From the NCBI GenBank assembly GCA_041164825.1, contig JBEAOO010000038.1, forward strand, positions 1-46,840: a stretch of DNA of 46,840 nt, read 5' to 3'. The translations under genes were made by a program, and so were the position numbers. Positions 1 to 8,258 of the stretch are shown in pieces. Positions within the stretch are counted from its first letter, which is position 1. Every line of letters begins with the position of its first letter. Below the pieces are notes generated by a model, which was not told where the DNA came from, did no database searches, and was given only the letters and a program-made list of their open reading frames with translations. This stretch comes from JBEAOO01 sp041164825. GTDB lineage: Bacteria; Pseudomonadota; Gammaproteobacteria; Burkholderiales; Burkholderiaceae_C.

Positions 1-161
1 TTGGCGTCAGCCTCGTACATGCCGGACAACAGCGGCCCCAAATTCGCCAGCGCCGCATTGGCCATCGCACGAATGGCCCGCAATGGATGCGCCGCAGGAA
101 CGAAGTCCTCCAACTTGCGCGTCGTGAACAAGCTCTCGGTGAAGGTGTCAGCGCCGCGCAT
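1..161 (-). CDS. IS transposase, N-terminal part (cut by window edge)
   Basis: The minus strand reads an open frame from an ATG at 159-161 to the left edge, about 53 residues. It contains FTESLFTTRKLEDF and AHPLRAIRAMANAAL, the hallmark opening of DUF772-type transposases of the IS5/IS1182-like group, so this is the 5' end of an insertion-sequence gene whose catalytic part lies outside the window. The upstream Shine-Dalgarno is weak (GAGAC). The left end of the element should lie between about 162 and 245, before the next gene, but I could not identify its terminal inverted repeat without the other end. The plus-strand frame over the same bases is a shadow of this gene. The family call is firm; the exact IS name is unknown. 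Confidence 0.75.
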   Translation of the reverse strand, partial: MRGADTFTESLFTTRKLEDFVPAAHPLRAIRAMANAALANLGPLLSGMYEADA

Positions 162-245
162 GAGTCTCAGTGAAATCGTCTCGTCACATTGTCCCAGCAG
201 CGGGCTCGTTGTTCGTCGTGAGGGAGGTATTTCAGCAGCCTGCTA

Positions 246-818
246 ATGGCACTCTCCCTGGGACTAGCGCAATTGAAGGATTCCTTGTCTTGTTGCACAT
301 ACAACGGTGCTCAACACAGCCATATTCTTATAGAAGAACACGATGTGCTCGCCAAGCTTAGAAGGGTTACGCTTCTTGCCTCAACCGGCGACTGGTTCAG
401 CCTTGACCCTGACAAAGGACGCGGTAAATCCGCGCTGATGTCGCCATTATTAGCAAGCGGTGCAAGACACGATCACCATCGCGCGTGTGATTGTGTGGCG
501 GTAATCAATCGGGGAGGGAAGCTGAGTATCGTCTACATTGATCTGAAATCAGAAAATCCGAAGGGATTCTCAGGGCAATTTAAGAGTACTAGGCAGTTTG
601 TTCGCTACCTTATGGGGTTAGCGGAAGAATTCCATGGATGTACGCTGAAATTGGTGGATGAGAGGTTTGTTGTGCTGTACGGCGGTAAGCCGTCGTTGAT
701 CAACAAAACAACAACTGTGCCGAAAAGGGAAAAATTAGGGGCGACACAACCGGACAGACCGTACAAGCGTGAGGTATCAAACGCAACTACGATCTACCTT
801 AAGGAGTTGCTAGCTTAA
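246..818 (+). CDS. Hypothetical protein with PD-(D/E)XK-like signature
   Basis: I do not recognise a named family for this 190-residue protein. What can be seen is D82 in a CDCVAVIN strand, a second strand ending YIDLKS (D99, K101), and a Gln (Q111) before a helix QFVRYLMGLAEEF. The spacing D-x16-D-x-K followed by Q fits the core of PD-(D/E)XK nuclease folds, but a helix-1 Glu is not obvious and no partner gene is visible. Base composition is lower in GC than the genes to its right, and an IS transposase begins just upstream on the other strand, so the gene may be acquired or may have lost its true N-terminus to the insertion. The ATG at 246 is the first available start; residues 1-60 look poorly structured. 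Nuclease function is inference. Confidence 0.5.
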   Translation: MALSLGLAQLKDSLSCCTYNGAQHSHILIEEHDVLAKLRRVTLLASTGDWFSLDPDKGRGKSALMSPLLASGARHDHHRACDCVAVINRGGKLSIVYIDLKSENPKGFSGQFKSTRQFVRYLMGLAEEFHGCTLKLVDERFVVLYGGKPSLINKTTTVPKREKLGATQPDRPYKREVSNATTIYLKELLA

Positions 819-859
819 TAAATCGGTCAACTGCGAACACCGCTCGACCTCCGCGTAGG

Positions 860-2779
860 CTAAACGCTCGTTTCGACCAGTTCAGCCACCCGCGCCTGCA
901 ACACCGGCACGCTCACTTCGGCCGTCGGCAGCGGCGCCCCCACGTTCAAGCCCACCGGGCTCCACAGCCCGCGGCGAAATGGTTTGACCATGGCGGTGCC
1001 GCCTTCGACGCGCGAGAAGAACGAGCCCCACAGGTTCTGCAGCGCCATCGGCACCACGGGCACGGGGTGGGCTTCCAGGATCTTCATCACGCCGCCCTTG
1101 AAGGGCTGCAGCGTGCCGTCGCGGGTGATGCCACCCTCGGGGAACAGACCCAGCAGCTCGCCCTCGGCCAGCACCTGCTCGGCGGCCGCAAAGGCGGCGT
1201 CGTAGGCGGCCGGGTCTTCGGCGCGCGGCGCCACCGGGATGGCCTTGACCAGCTTGAACAACCAGCCCAGCACCGGCACCTTGAAGATGCGGTGGTCCAT
1301 CATGAAACGGATCGGCCGCGGGCTGGCGGCCATCAGCAGAACGGCATCGACAAAACTCACGTGGTTGCACACCAGCACGGCCGCGCCGGTGGTGGGAATG
1401 TGCTGCTCGCCGCGCACGCTGAAACGGTACACAAAGTGCGTCAATACCCAGGCGATGAAGCGCAGCAGGTACTCGGGCACGAGCACAAAGATGTAGCCCG
1501 CCACCACGGCGTTGAGCAGCGCCAGCAGGCCAAACACCTGCGGAATGCTGAAGCCCGCGGCCAGCAGCGCGCCCACGATCAGGCTGCTGGCGATCATGAA
1601 GATCGCGTTCAAGATGTTGTTGGCCGCGATGATGCGGGCGCGGTGGCTGGCGGGCGAGCGCAACTGGATCAGCGCGTACATCGGCACGCTGTAGAGCCCG
1701 GCCGAGAGCGAGAGCGCAAACAGATCAAACAGCACTCGCCAACGACCCGGTGCGCTCAAAAAGTCGCCCACACCCAGCAGCGCCGACGCCGGCAAGCCGC
1801 TCGACGCCAGCCACAGATCGGCCGCAAACACGCTCATGCCGATGGCCCCGAGCGGCACCAGACCGATCTCCACATGCCGGCGGCTCAGCATCTCACACAG
1901 CAGCGAGCCGATGCCCACGCCCAGCGAAAACACCACCAGCAGCAGCGAGGCCACGTGCTCGTCGCCGTGCAACACGTCTTTGGCAAAGGCCGGGAACTGG
2001 CTGAGAAACACCGCGCCAAAAAACCACATCCACGAGATGCCCAGCAGCGAGCGAAACACCGCCGGCTTGGCGTGCGCCAGCTTCAGGTTGGCGAGGGTTT
2101 CGCTGACCGGGTTCCAGTTCACCTTCAGCCCCGGCGCGGTGGCCGGCGTGGCCGGAATGAAGCGCGCCGCCAGCCAACCCAAGCCCGCCAGCGCACAGCT
2201 CGCCACGGCCACCGCCTGCGGCCCACTCAGCAGCGAGCCCTCGGGCAGCGCAATCAGCACCCCGCCGGTCACATTGCCCAGCAAGATGGCCACGAAGGTG
2301 CCCATCTCGACCATGCCGTTGCCGCCGGTGAGTTCTGCGTCGTTCAGGTGCTGCGGCAGGTAGGCAAACTTCACCGGGCCAAACACCGTGCTGTGCAGGC
2401 CGAGCAAAAAGATGCAGGCCAAGAGCAGCGGCACCGCGCCCGTCCACAAGCCCACGGCGCCCAGGCCCATGATCACCAGCTCCAGCGTTTTCACGCCCTG
2501 GGCCATGCGCGCTTTGTCGTATTTGTCGGCCAGCTGCCCGGCCGTGGCCGAGAACAGCAAAAACGGCAAGATGAACACCGCCCCAATGACCAGGCCGGCA
2601 AGAGCCGGCGGCAACCAGCTCACCTGCAGCCGGTAGGTCACCAGCACGGTGAAGGCGAACTTGAAGACGTTGTCGTTGGCCGCGCCCAAAAACTGCGTCC
2701 AGAAAAACGGCGCAAACCGGCGCTGACGCAGGAGGGCGAACTGGTTCGGGTGCGGGGCGTCGTCGTTCGGCAGGGTCAT
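860..2779 (-). CDS. Fused lysophospholipid transporter (MFS, LplT-like) and 1-acylglycerol-3-phosphate acyltransferase (PlsC-like)
   Basis: 639 residues in two parts. Residues 1 to about 430 are an MFS permease with many hydrophobic helices and the LplT-like opening FWTQFLGAANDNVFK. Residues about 440-639 are a PlsC/LPLAT acyltransferase with the catalytic NHVSFVD box (NHx4D) near residue 467 and the substrate box FPEGG near residue 548. In E. coli-type systems LplT flips lysophospholipid inward and Aas re-acylates it; here transporter and acyltransferase are one polypeptide, a known fusion in proteobacteria, acting in the inner membrane. It lacks the acyl-ACP synthetase domain that Aas carries, so acyl activation must come from elsewhere. 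It ends about 40 bases from the hypothetical gene at 818, which converges on it. Confidence 0.9.
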   Translation of the reverse strand: MTLPNDDAPHPNQFALLRQRRFAPFFWTQFLGAANDNVFKFAFTVLVTYRLQVSWLPPALAGLVIGAVFILPFLLFSATAGQLADKYDKARMAQGVKTLELVIMGLGAVGLWTGAVPLLLACIFLLGLHSTVFGPVKFAYLPQHLNDAELTGGNGMVEMGTFVAILLGNVTGGVLIALPEGSLLSGPQAVAVASCALAGLGWLAARFIPATPATAPGLKVNWNPVSETLANLKLAHAKPAVFRSLLGISWMWFFGAVFLSQFPAFAKDVLHGDEHVASLLLVVFSLGVGIGSLLCEMLSRRHVEIGLVPLGAIGMSVFAADLWLASSGLPASALLGVGDFLSAPGRWRVLFDLFALSLSAGLYSVPMYALIQLRSPASHRARIIAANNILNAIFMIASSLIVGALLAAGFSIPQVFGLLALLNAVVAGYIFVLVPEYLLRFIAWVLTHFVYRFSVRGEQHIPTTGAAVLVCNHVSFVDAVLLMAASPRPIRFMMDHRIFKVPVLGWLFKLVKAIPVAPRAEDPAAYDAAFAAAEQVLAEGELLGLFPEGGITRDGTLQPFKGGVMKILEAHPVPVVPMALQNLWGSFFSRVEGGTAMVKPFRRGLWSPVGLNVGAPLPTAEVSVPVLQARVAELVETSV

Positions 2780-2885
2780 GGCCGGGGCTTTCTGCGTCGG
2801 GCTCGGGTGGCCCAGACTGTACTGGCCGCAGCAGGCCCACCGCTGTCAGGGCCTCAGCGCCCAGCAGGCAAGGCCACCATCCCGC

Positions 2886-3566
2886 TCACCAAAACTGCCA
2901 GTTCCCTGTCAGCACCACCCACACCCCCAGCACGCCGTTGGTGACAGCGTGGGCAATGATGGGCATCCACAGTTTGCCGCGGCGCACATAGAGCCACGCG
3001 TAGGCCAGGCCGGCAACAATGGCGGCCAACCACAGCGTGTGGGCGAGCATGAAGACAAAGGTGCTCAGCACCATGGCCTTGAGCGTCACGCGTTGCGGCG
3101 GCACGGCCTCGAAGCTGGGGTTGTCGACCCAGCGCATCAGGAACGAGCGCCAAAACAGCTCCTCCATCACCGGCACCAGCAGCGCCGCGCCCAGCCAGCG
3201 CAGGGCGATCAGGCCCCACTCCAGCTGGCCATCGGCGCCCACCGGGCGAAACGGGGCGCTTGGCTCGCCCAGGCGCATCCAGGGCGCGTCCAGCTGAATC
3301 CACAGCCAAAACACCACCACGCCCACCAGCACCGACAGCCCCAGCTCGCCCAGCGTGGGCCAGAGTTGGCGGCTGAGCTCGCCGTACTCGCGCCAGCCCC
3401 ACATCAGCAGGCCGCCCACGGCCAGCACGGTGACGCCGTACAACCAGCGCGCGTCAAAGCCCAGGCCCACACCGTCAGACAAGGCGCCGCGCGCGGCCAG
3501 CAAGGCCATGAACAAAGCAAATGGGGCGCAGCGCCAAACCGCTGCACGGCTCAAGGCCAAGCTCAT
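2886..3566 (-). CDS. CPBP-family intramembrane protease (CAAX protease-like, PEP-CTERM-associated type)
   Basis: 226 residues, strongly hydrophobic with several TM segments. The first CPBP motif is seen as EELFWRSFLMRW (the EExxxR signature), followed by a TM segment with FVFMLAH and a late IIAHAVTN (the second and third conserved His/Asn motifs). The EELFWRSF form resembles the CAAX-protease-like proteins that accompany exosortase/PEP-CTERM systems, and a PEP-CTERM protein is present about 32 kb away. I chose the ATG at 3564-3566 because it is preceded by a strong AGGGAGGG Shine-Dalgarno at good spacing; a longer frame upstream reads like non-coding sequence. Substrate is unknown. The link to protein sorting is inference from motif form and genome company. 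Confidence 0.82.
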   Translation of the reverse strand: MSLALSRAAVWRCAPFALFMALLAARGALSDGVGLGFDARWLYGVTVLAVGGLLMWGWREYGELSRQLWPTLGELGLSVLVGVVVFWLWIQLDAPWMRLGEPSAPFRPVGADGQLEWGLIALRWLGAALLVPVMEELFWRSFLMRWVDNPSFEAVPPQRVTLKAMVLSTFVFMLAHTLWLAAIVAGLAYAWLYVRRGKLWMPIIAHAVTNGVLGVWVVLTGNWQFW

Positions 3567-3750
3567 GGAATCCCTCCCTGGGATGAATCGTTGTTGCAAG
3601 CAAACGGGGCCGCAGCACACGCTTGAATGTGCCCCGCTGTCAGCCGCCAATTCTGCCGGGCACAGACCCATCTTTGATGACAGGAACGCCCCCCGAAGCC
3701 AGGGGAGATGAGGCCACGGCACACCGCCGGGCCGCCACGGCCTCAGCCGC

Positions 3751-4593
3751 TCAAGCTGCGCGGTGCTCCAGCAGGTAGTTGGCGCCGTCGTACTGGCCCA
3801 GGGCCTCGGTCAGCCAGGGCAGCACGGCCAGCAGTTCGTCGTGCAGCGTGTACGGCGGGTTGATGATGAACATGCCGCTGCCGGCCAGGCCAAAGCCCTG
3901 GGCATCGGGCTGCTGCACCGTCAGCCGCGCGTGCAACCAGCCCTTGGGCGCCATGGCTTCGAGGCGCTTGGGCAGTTGCGCGGCTTCCAGCTTTTGCACC
4001 TGCGGGTACCACACCATGTACACGCCCTCGGCAAAGCGCTGCAGCGCGTCGCGCAGGCTGTGCACCACCTTGTTGTAGTCGCCGTGGCCCTCGTAGCTCG
4101 GGTCCATCAGCACCACGCCGCGGCGGGTGGAGGGCGGCACTTGGCTCTTCAGGCCCTCAAAACCGTCGGCCTGCTTCACCTCCACATGGCGCTCGCCCTC
4201 CATGTAGCTGGCCAAGATGCGGAAATCGGTGGGGTGCAGCTCAAACAGCCGCAGCTGGTCTTGCGGGCGCAGCAGCGCGCGGGCAAACGCCGGCGAGCCG
4301 GGGTACTGCTCCAACCGGCCCTCGGGGTTGAACTCGGTGACGCGTGCCACGTAGTCGGCCACCGGCGCGGGCAGGTCGGCGCGGCCCCACAGGCGCGCAA
4401 TGCCTTGCTCAAACTCGCCCTTTTTCTGGGCGTAGGAGCCTTCCAGCGAGTAACCGCCCGCGCCGCCGTGGGTGTCCACCAGGCGGTAGGGCTTGTCCTT
4501 CTGGTTCATGTAGCGCAGCACCATGGTCAGCACGGTGTGCTTGAGCACATCGGCATGGTTGCCTGCGTGGAAGGCGTGTCGGTAAGCCAGCAT
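3751..4593 (-). CDS. rlmJ: 23S rRNA (adenine(2030)-N(6))-methyltransferase
   Basis: 280 residues, the normal RlmJ length. It begins MLAYRHAFHAGNHADVLKH, the family's characteristic N-terminus (its His/Asn/Asp residues bind SAM and target adenine), and has the catalytic motif IV as DPSYE at residues 164-168 where E. coli has DPPYE. It methylates A2030 of naked 23S rRNA, acting as a monomer in the cytoplasm. The gene stands alone, divergent from the OYE gene at 4745 with a 151-base shared promoter region. Confidence 0.93.
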   Translation of the reverse strand: MLAYRHAFHAGNHADVLKHTVLTMVLRYMNQKDKPYRLVDTHGGAGGYSLEGSYAQKKGEFEQGIARLWGRADLPAPVADYVARVTEFNPEGRLEQYPGSPAFARALLRPQDQLRLFELHPTDFRILASYMEGERHVEVKQADGFEGLKSQVPPSTRRGVVLMDPSYEGHGDYNKVVHSLRDALQRFAEGVYMVWYPQVQKLEAAQLPKRLEAMAPKGWLHARLTVQQPDAQGFGLAGSGMFIINPPYTLHDELLAVLPWLTEALGQYDGANYLLEHRAA

Positions 4594-4744
4594 CGGGAAA
4601 TTCTTTCAGATCGTCAGCCCCGGACTGTACTTGTGCCCACGCGTTTGGGGCGCATATCACAGAGCAGCTTGTCCTCGCACAGACAAGGCCAGCGAGAAAT
4701 GCGTACGCTGAAGCTCATTCATTTGCATCCTTTTCAGGCTCTCC

Positions 4745-5851
4745 ATGACCTCCCTCTTCGACCCCCTCCAGATCGGCGCCATTCACGCCAACAGCCGCAT
4801 CGCCATGGCCCCGCTCACGCGCAACCGCGCCGATGCCCACCAAGTGCCGTCCGAGCTCGCCGTCACCTACTACACCCAGCGCGCCACGGCCGGCCTCATC
4901 ATCACCGAGGCCAGCCAGATCAGCCCCAGCGCCCAGGGCTACCTCGACACCCCCGGCATCTACTCGCCCGAACAAGTGGCCGGCTGGAAGCGCATCACCG
5001 ACGCAGTGCACGCCGAAGGCGGCAAGATCGTGATCCAACTCTGGCACGTGGGCCGCATCTCCCACACCTCGCTGCAACCCGGCGGCATCGCCCCGGTCTC
5101 GTCCACCGCCCGCGCAGCCCACTGCAAAACCTACGTCAAAGAAGGTTTTGTCGACGTCTCGGCCCCGCGCGCGCTGCGCACCGACGAGTTGCCCGGCATC
5201 GTCGAGCAATACCGCCTGGCCACCCGCTGCGCGCTGGCCGCTGGTTTTGACGGCGTCGAGATCCACGCCGCCAACGGCTACCTGCTCGAACAATTCCTGC
5301 GCGACAGCATCAACGACCGCACCGACGCCTACGGCGGCAGCATCGCCAACCGCAGCCGCCTGCTGCTCGACGTGACGCACGCCGTGGTGGCCGAAGCCGG
5401 CGCCGACCGCACGGGCATCCGCCTCAGCCCCGTCACCCCGGCCAACGACGCCGCGCTCGACAGCGACTCGCAAGCCCTGTTCAACCACGTCATGGCCGAG
5501 CTGGCGCCGCTCAAGCTGGCCTTCATCCACATCGTTGAAGGCGCCACCGGCGGCCCGCGCGACATCGCCCCGTTCGACTACGGCGCCCTGCGCGCCATCT
5601 ACAAAGCCGGCAACCCGGCCGGCGTCTGGATGGTCAACAACGGCTACACCCGCGAGATGGCCATCGACGTGATCGCCTCCGGTGCGGCCGACATGGTCGC
5701 CTTTGGCAAGCCCTTCATCAGCAACCCCGACCTGGTGCTGCGCCTGGCCCAAAACGCCCCGCTCAACCCGCTCGACCCCAGCACCTTGTACGGCGCAGGC
5801 GCCAAGGGCTACACCGACTACCCGACGCTGGCTGCAGCCTCCGCCGACTGA
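4745..5851 (+). CDS. nemA: Old Yellow Enzyme-family alkene reductase (NemA-like)
   Basis: 368-residue FMN-dependent NAD(P)H:alkene oxidoreductase with a TIM-barrel layout. Visible family marks are NSRIAMAPLTRNRA (residues 16-29), QLWHVGRISH (98-107), EIHAANGYLLEQF with the substrate-binding pair H174/N177, DRTDAYGGS near 191-199, and a C-terminal FGKPFISNPDL phosphate-binding segment. The family reduces activated C=C bonds (N-ethylmaleimide, enones) and often nitro groups; the physiological substrate here is unknown. No TetR-type NemR is adjacent. The ATG at 4745 is the first in-frame start before the conserved SLFDPLQIG. The stop codon lies inside a long hairpin described separately. Confidence 0.9.
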   Translation: MTSLFDPLQIGAIHANSRIAMAPLTRNRADAHQVPSELAVTYYTQRATAGLIITEASQISPSAQGYLDTPGIYSPEQVAGWKRITDAVHAEGGKIVIQLWHVGRISHTSLQPGGIAPVSSTARAAHCKTYVKEGFVDVSAPRALRTDELPGIVEQYRLATRCALAAGFDGVEIHAANGYLLEQFLRDSINDRTDAYGGSIANRSRLLLDVTHAVVAEAGADRTGIRLSPVTPANDAALDSDSQALFNHVMAELAPLKLAFIHIVEGATGGPRDIAPFDYGALRAIYKAGNPAGVWMVNNGYTREMAIDVIASGAADMVAFGKPFISNPDLVLRLAQNAPLNPLDPSTLYGAGAKGYTDYPTLAAASAD

Positions 5852-5888
5852 AGGTCGGAACGCGGCAAGCCCGCGTTCCGACCTTCAG
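5848..5888 (+). terminator. 18-bp perfect hairpin overlapping the stop of the OYE gene
   Basis: CTGAAGGTCGGAACGCGG (5848-5865), loop CAAGC, then its exact complement (5871-5888). The TGA stop (5849-5851) is inside the left arm. No T-run follows on the plus strand, so it is not a textbook Rho-independent terminator; it may protect the mRNA 3' end or stop transcription coming from either side. Confidence 0.6.
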
Positions 5889-5924
5889 TGATGGCCACCT
5901 CAGCGATGGCCACCACTGACGCCC

Positions 5925-5960
5925 ACAAAAAACCCCCGCCAAGTTGCCCTGGCGGGGGTT
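5925..5960 (-). terminator. Rho-independent terminator of the LysM gene
   Basis: On the minus strand the sequence reads AACCCCCGCCA, an 8-base loop, TGGCGGGGGTT, then a run of T residues (plus-strand A-run 5927-5932). An 11-bp GC-rich stem with a T-tract about 30 bases past the stop at 5991 is a convincing intrinsic terminator. Confidence 0.88.
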
Positions 5961-5990
5961 GCGGGATGACAGCGAAAAAAGGGGGTCGCT

Positions 5991-6500
5991 TTACGCCGGG
6001 ATGCGCAGCACCTGGCCCGGGTAGATCTTGTCCGGGTGGCTGAGCATGGGGCGGTTGGCCTCAAAAATCTTGTTGTAGAGGTTGGCGTTGCCGTAGGCCG
6101 CCTTGGCGATGGCCGACAGCGTGTCGCCACGGGCGACCGTCACCCAGGTCGACTCGTCGGCCGGCTCGGCCACGGTCATCAGGTCGTTCACGTCGGACAC
6201 GCCCGCCACATTGCCGCAGCAAAGCAGGATCTTTTCCTTGGCCTCTTGCGTCGCGGCCTGGCCTGCCACCGTCACCACGGCTTTGGCGCCATCAAACTCA
6301 ATCGCCAGGCCATCGGCCGTCAGCGGCTGGGCGGCCACGTACTTGGCAATGGCTTCAGCGGCCACGCGGTTGCTCTCCTCAGAACGCGCTTGTTGCGCCG
6401 CGTCATCGGGCGCGGCAGCGGCGGCTTGGGCCACGGCTTCCACGTCTTTGTGGCCAAACAGCTTTTCGCCGGCTTCTTTGAAAAAACTCACGATGCCCAT
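5991..6500 (-). CDS. BON- and LysM-domain protein (Kbp/YgaU-like)
   Basis: 169 residues from the ATG at 6498-6500, chosen because the minus strand reads AGGAGAAGG eight or so bases upstream. The N-terminus MGIVSFFKEAGEKLFG matches the YgaU/Kbp opening. A BON domain follows (about 55-115: GLAIEFDGAKAVVTVAGQA...), then a C-terminal LysM domain (about 120-168: YTVxxGDTLSAIA-like VARGDTLSAIAKAAYGN, ending YPGQVLRIP). E. coli Kbp is a cytoplasmic K+-binding protein needed under osmotic stress; LysM elsewhere binds peptidoglycan. No signal peptide is visible, so the cytoplasmic role is more likely. Single-gene unit with its own terminator. Confidence 0.88.
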   Translation of the reverse strand: MGIVSFFKEAGEKLFGHKDVEAVAQAAAAAPDDAAQQARSEESNRVAAEAIAKYVAAQPLTADGLAIEFDGAKAVVTVAGQAATQEAKEKILLCCGNVAGVSDVNDLMTVAEPADESTWVTVARGDTLSAIAKAAYGNANLYNKIFEANRPMLSHPDKIYPGQVLRIPA

Positions 6501-6641
6501 GACGGATCCTTCTCCTGTGGTGTTGTAAAAGTGACGCCTCTGCTTCCAGTGCGCCACGCGAAACGTTGAACTCTAGGCCGCAGCCGTGACATCGCCACGA
6601 CCATACGCCGCCCCAACGGGCGTGCGCCACACAAAAACCAC

Positions 6642-7238
6642 TCAGCGTCGTTGCGCCGCCACGCGGGCTCGGAACAGCTCGCTGATGCCCACCTCGCGCG
6701 GCCCCGGCACCAGCTCAAACGCCTCGCCCGCCGCCAGCGTGCCCGGCCGCCGCACCAGCAGGTAAAAACCGCACCAGGCGTTGGCGTTCATCAGCGCCTT
6801 GGCCTGCGCAAAGCCCAAGGCCGCGCCCAGCTTGTTGCACGGTGAGCGCGGCTCGCTCACCGCCAGCTCGCAGTCGGGAAAGCGCAGCACATCGCCCACC
6901 CACACCTGCGTTTCCAGCAGGCCGGCCAGGGTCAGGTTTTCGCCCAACAGGCCTGGCGGCACCGGCTCGTCCCACAGCGTCGTCACCCCCGCCTGCGCGC
7001 GCACCGTGGCCCAAAACGGCAGGTGCTCGCTCGGGTAGGCATACACCGCCTTGGCCACGCCGCCGTGGTAGCGCGGGTCGGCCTGCTCGTCGCCCGCCAA
7101 GCCCAGCGGGCCCACGGCCACGCGGCCCGCCACCGGCTGCTTGCCAATCGCGCTCATCGTCTTGTGGCCGCTCACCATCAGCGGGCGCACCCGGCCGGTA
7201 TTCACGCTCACGGCCTGGCGCAACGGCGCCGTGCTCAT
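6642..7238 (-). CDS. MOSC-domain protein (YiiM-like)
   Basis: 198 residues. It has the MOSC hallmarks DPRYHGGVAKAVYAY (residues 54-68), a PPGLLGENLTLAGL stretch (94-107) and the conserved cysteine in SEPRSPCNKLG (138-148). MOSC proteins bind molybdenum cofactor through this cysteine and act as Moco carriers or reductase components. The start ATG (7236-7238) overlaps the TGA of the upstream substrate-binding protein by four bases (ATGA), so the two are translationally coupled, which suggests a shared molybdate/tungstate or Moco-related theme. No Moco biosynthesis genes are next to it. Confidence 0.88.
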   Translation of the reverse strand: MSTAPLRQAVSVNTGRVRPLMVSGHKTMSAIGKQPVAGRVAVGPLGLAGDEQADPRYHGGVAKAVYAYPSEHLPFWATVRAQAGVTTLWDEPVPPGLLGENLTLAGLLETQVWVGDVLRFPDCELAVSEPRSPCNKLGAALGFAQAKALMNANAWCGFYLLVRRPGTLAAGEAFELVPGPREVGISELFRARVAAQRR

Positions 7239-8014
7239 GCGCTGTACCCGCGGTGGCGCGCGGCCACGGCCAAGCCCTTGCTGCTGCTCACCCACGCCAC
7301 AAACAACTTGGCCGCCGGGTGCTTGCTGTGAAAGCCGCGCATCACATGCACCTCCTCGGCCAAGTCCGGAGCGCCCTCGGCCCGCACCGCCAGCGGCGCG
7401 CCGCCCCGGGCCAGCCACTCGCCGCGCTCCACCACCGCCCAGGCCCGGCGGCTGCGCGCCTGCGCCAACACATCGGCACCGGCCGGCAGCAGCTGGTGCC
7501 AAGGGGCGGCCGGGGTCAGCTTGGCCGCGCGCCACAACGCCTGCTCGGCCAGCTGCGCGCCCGCGCCATCGGGGCTCGACAGCATCACCGCACCCGGCGT
7601 GTCTTTCAGCGCCGCCAGCAGTGCGGGCCACGGGGCTGCCGCGCCACCAGCCGGCCCCACCAGCACAAAACCACCGCGCGCCATGCGGTGGCGGTCGTGC
7701 ACCAGGCCCTGGGTGTCCAGCGCCAGCTCGGCCGCCGGGGCGTTGCACAGCAGCGCGTCCAGCGGGCTGCCCTCGGTCTGCATCTGTTTCAACAAACCCA
7801 GCGCCGGGCCCGGGCTCAGCGTCACGGCCACGCCCGTGTCGCGGCCAAACGCTTTTTGCAGCGCGGCGGCCAAGCCCGAATGAAACAGCGCCGTGTCCAC
7901 GCCCAGCGTCATCGGGTGGGCCAGCGACTGGGTCTGCGCGGCCCGCGCCTGCTCTGCCGCACAGCACAGCGCAGGCGGCAACGCCAAAAAAGTCCGTCGG
8001 TTCAAGGTCGCCAT
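7235..8014 (-). CDS. Periplasmic substrate-binding protein, molybdate/tungstate-binding type
   Basis: About 259 residues. The N-terminus has twin arginines (LNRRTFLALPPALCCA), a Tat- or Sec-type export signal. The mature part begins MTLGVDTALFHSGLAAALQKAFG and continues with VAVTLSPGPALGLLKQMQ, resembling the TupA/ModA solute-binding fold. No ABC permease or ATPase gene is adjacent, so it is an orphan binding protein or works with a distant transporter. It overlaps the MOSC gene by four bases. Neither possible ATG (8014 or 8023) has a clear Shine-Dalgarno; I prefer 8014. Ligand identity is inferred from fold similarity and the MOSC neighbour only. Confidence 0.7.
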   Translation of the reverse strand: MATLNRRTFLALPPALCCAAEQARAAQTQSLAHPMTLGVDTALFHSGLAAALQKAFGRDTGVAVTLSPGPALGLLKQMQTEGSPLDALLCNAPAAELALDTQGLVHDRHRMARGGFVLVGPAGGAAAPWPALLAALKDTPGAVMLSSPDGAGAQLAEQALWRAAKLTPAAPWHQLLPAGADVLAQARSRRAWAVVERGEWLARGGAPLAVRAEGAPDLAEEVHVMRGFHSKHPAAKLFVAWVSSSKGLAVAARHRGYSA

Positions 8015-8089
8015 GCGCTGCATGTTACGGCGCTGTCAGCGCCAGCTCGGTGGCAGAGGCTACATTTGCAGGGTCAGCCCGCGTCAGCC

Positions 8090-8113
8090 GATCTGTCCAT
8101 CACCAGACAGATC
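8090..8113. promoter_or_regulatory. 8-bp inverted repeat in the divergent region before the GGDEF gene
   Basis: GATCTGTC, an 8-base spacer, then GACAGATC. It sits between two divergent genes, 146 bases before the proposed GGDEF start. It could be an operator or a leader hairpin; there is no T-run after it. Confidence 0.45.
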
Positions 8114-8258
8114 CGCACAGGCGAGCGAGCGCATGCAGCAGCCCCAGAGCCAGCTCATGCGCGCGACACCGGCACGGCGCCCCGCCCACCAGCGTGAGCA
8201 ACGCCCGCCGCAGGGAACAGACCAAGGCAAAAACATCGTCGTTGTGGAAGGGACCGCC

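Noticed and set aside
1..246. Plus-strand frame over the transposase start
   Set aside because: The minus-strand frame over the same bases reads a clear transposase N-terminus, so the plus frame is a shadow.
1067..2944. 625-residue plus-strand open frame
   Set aside because: It lies opposite the LplT-PlsC fusion, is dominated by His/Gln/Arg composition and has no motif; a GC-driven shadow frame.
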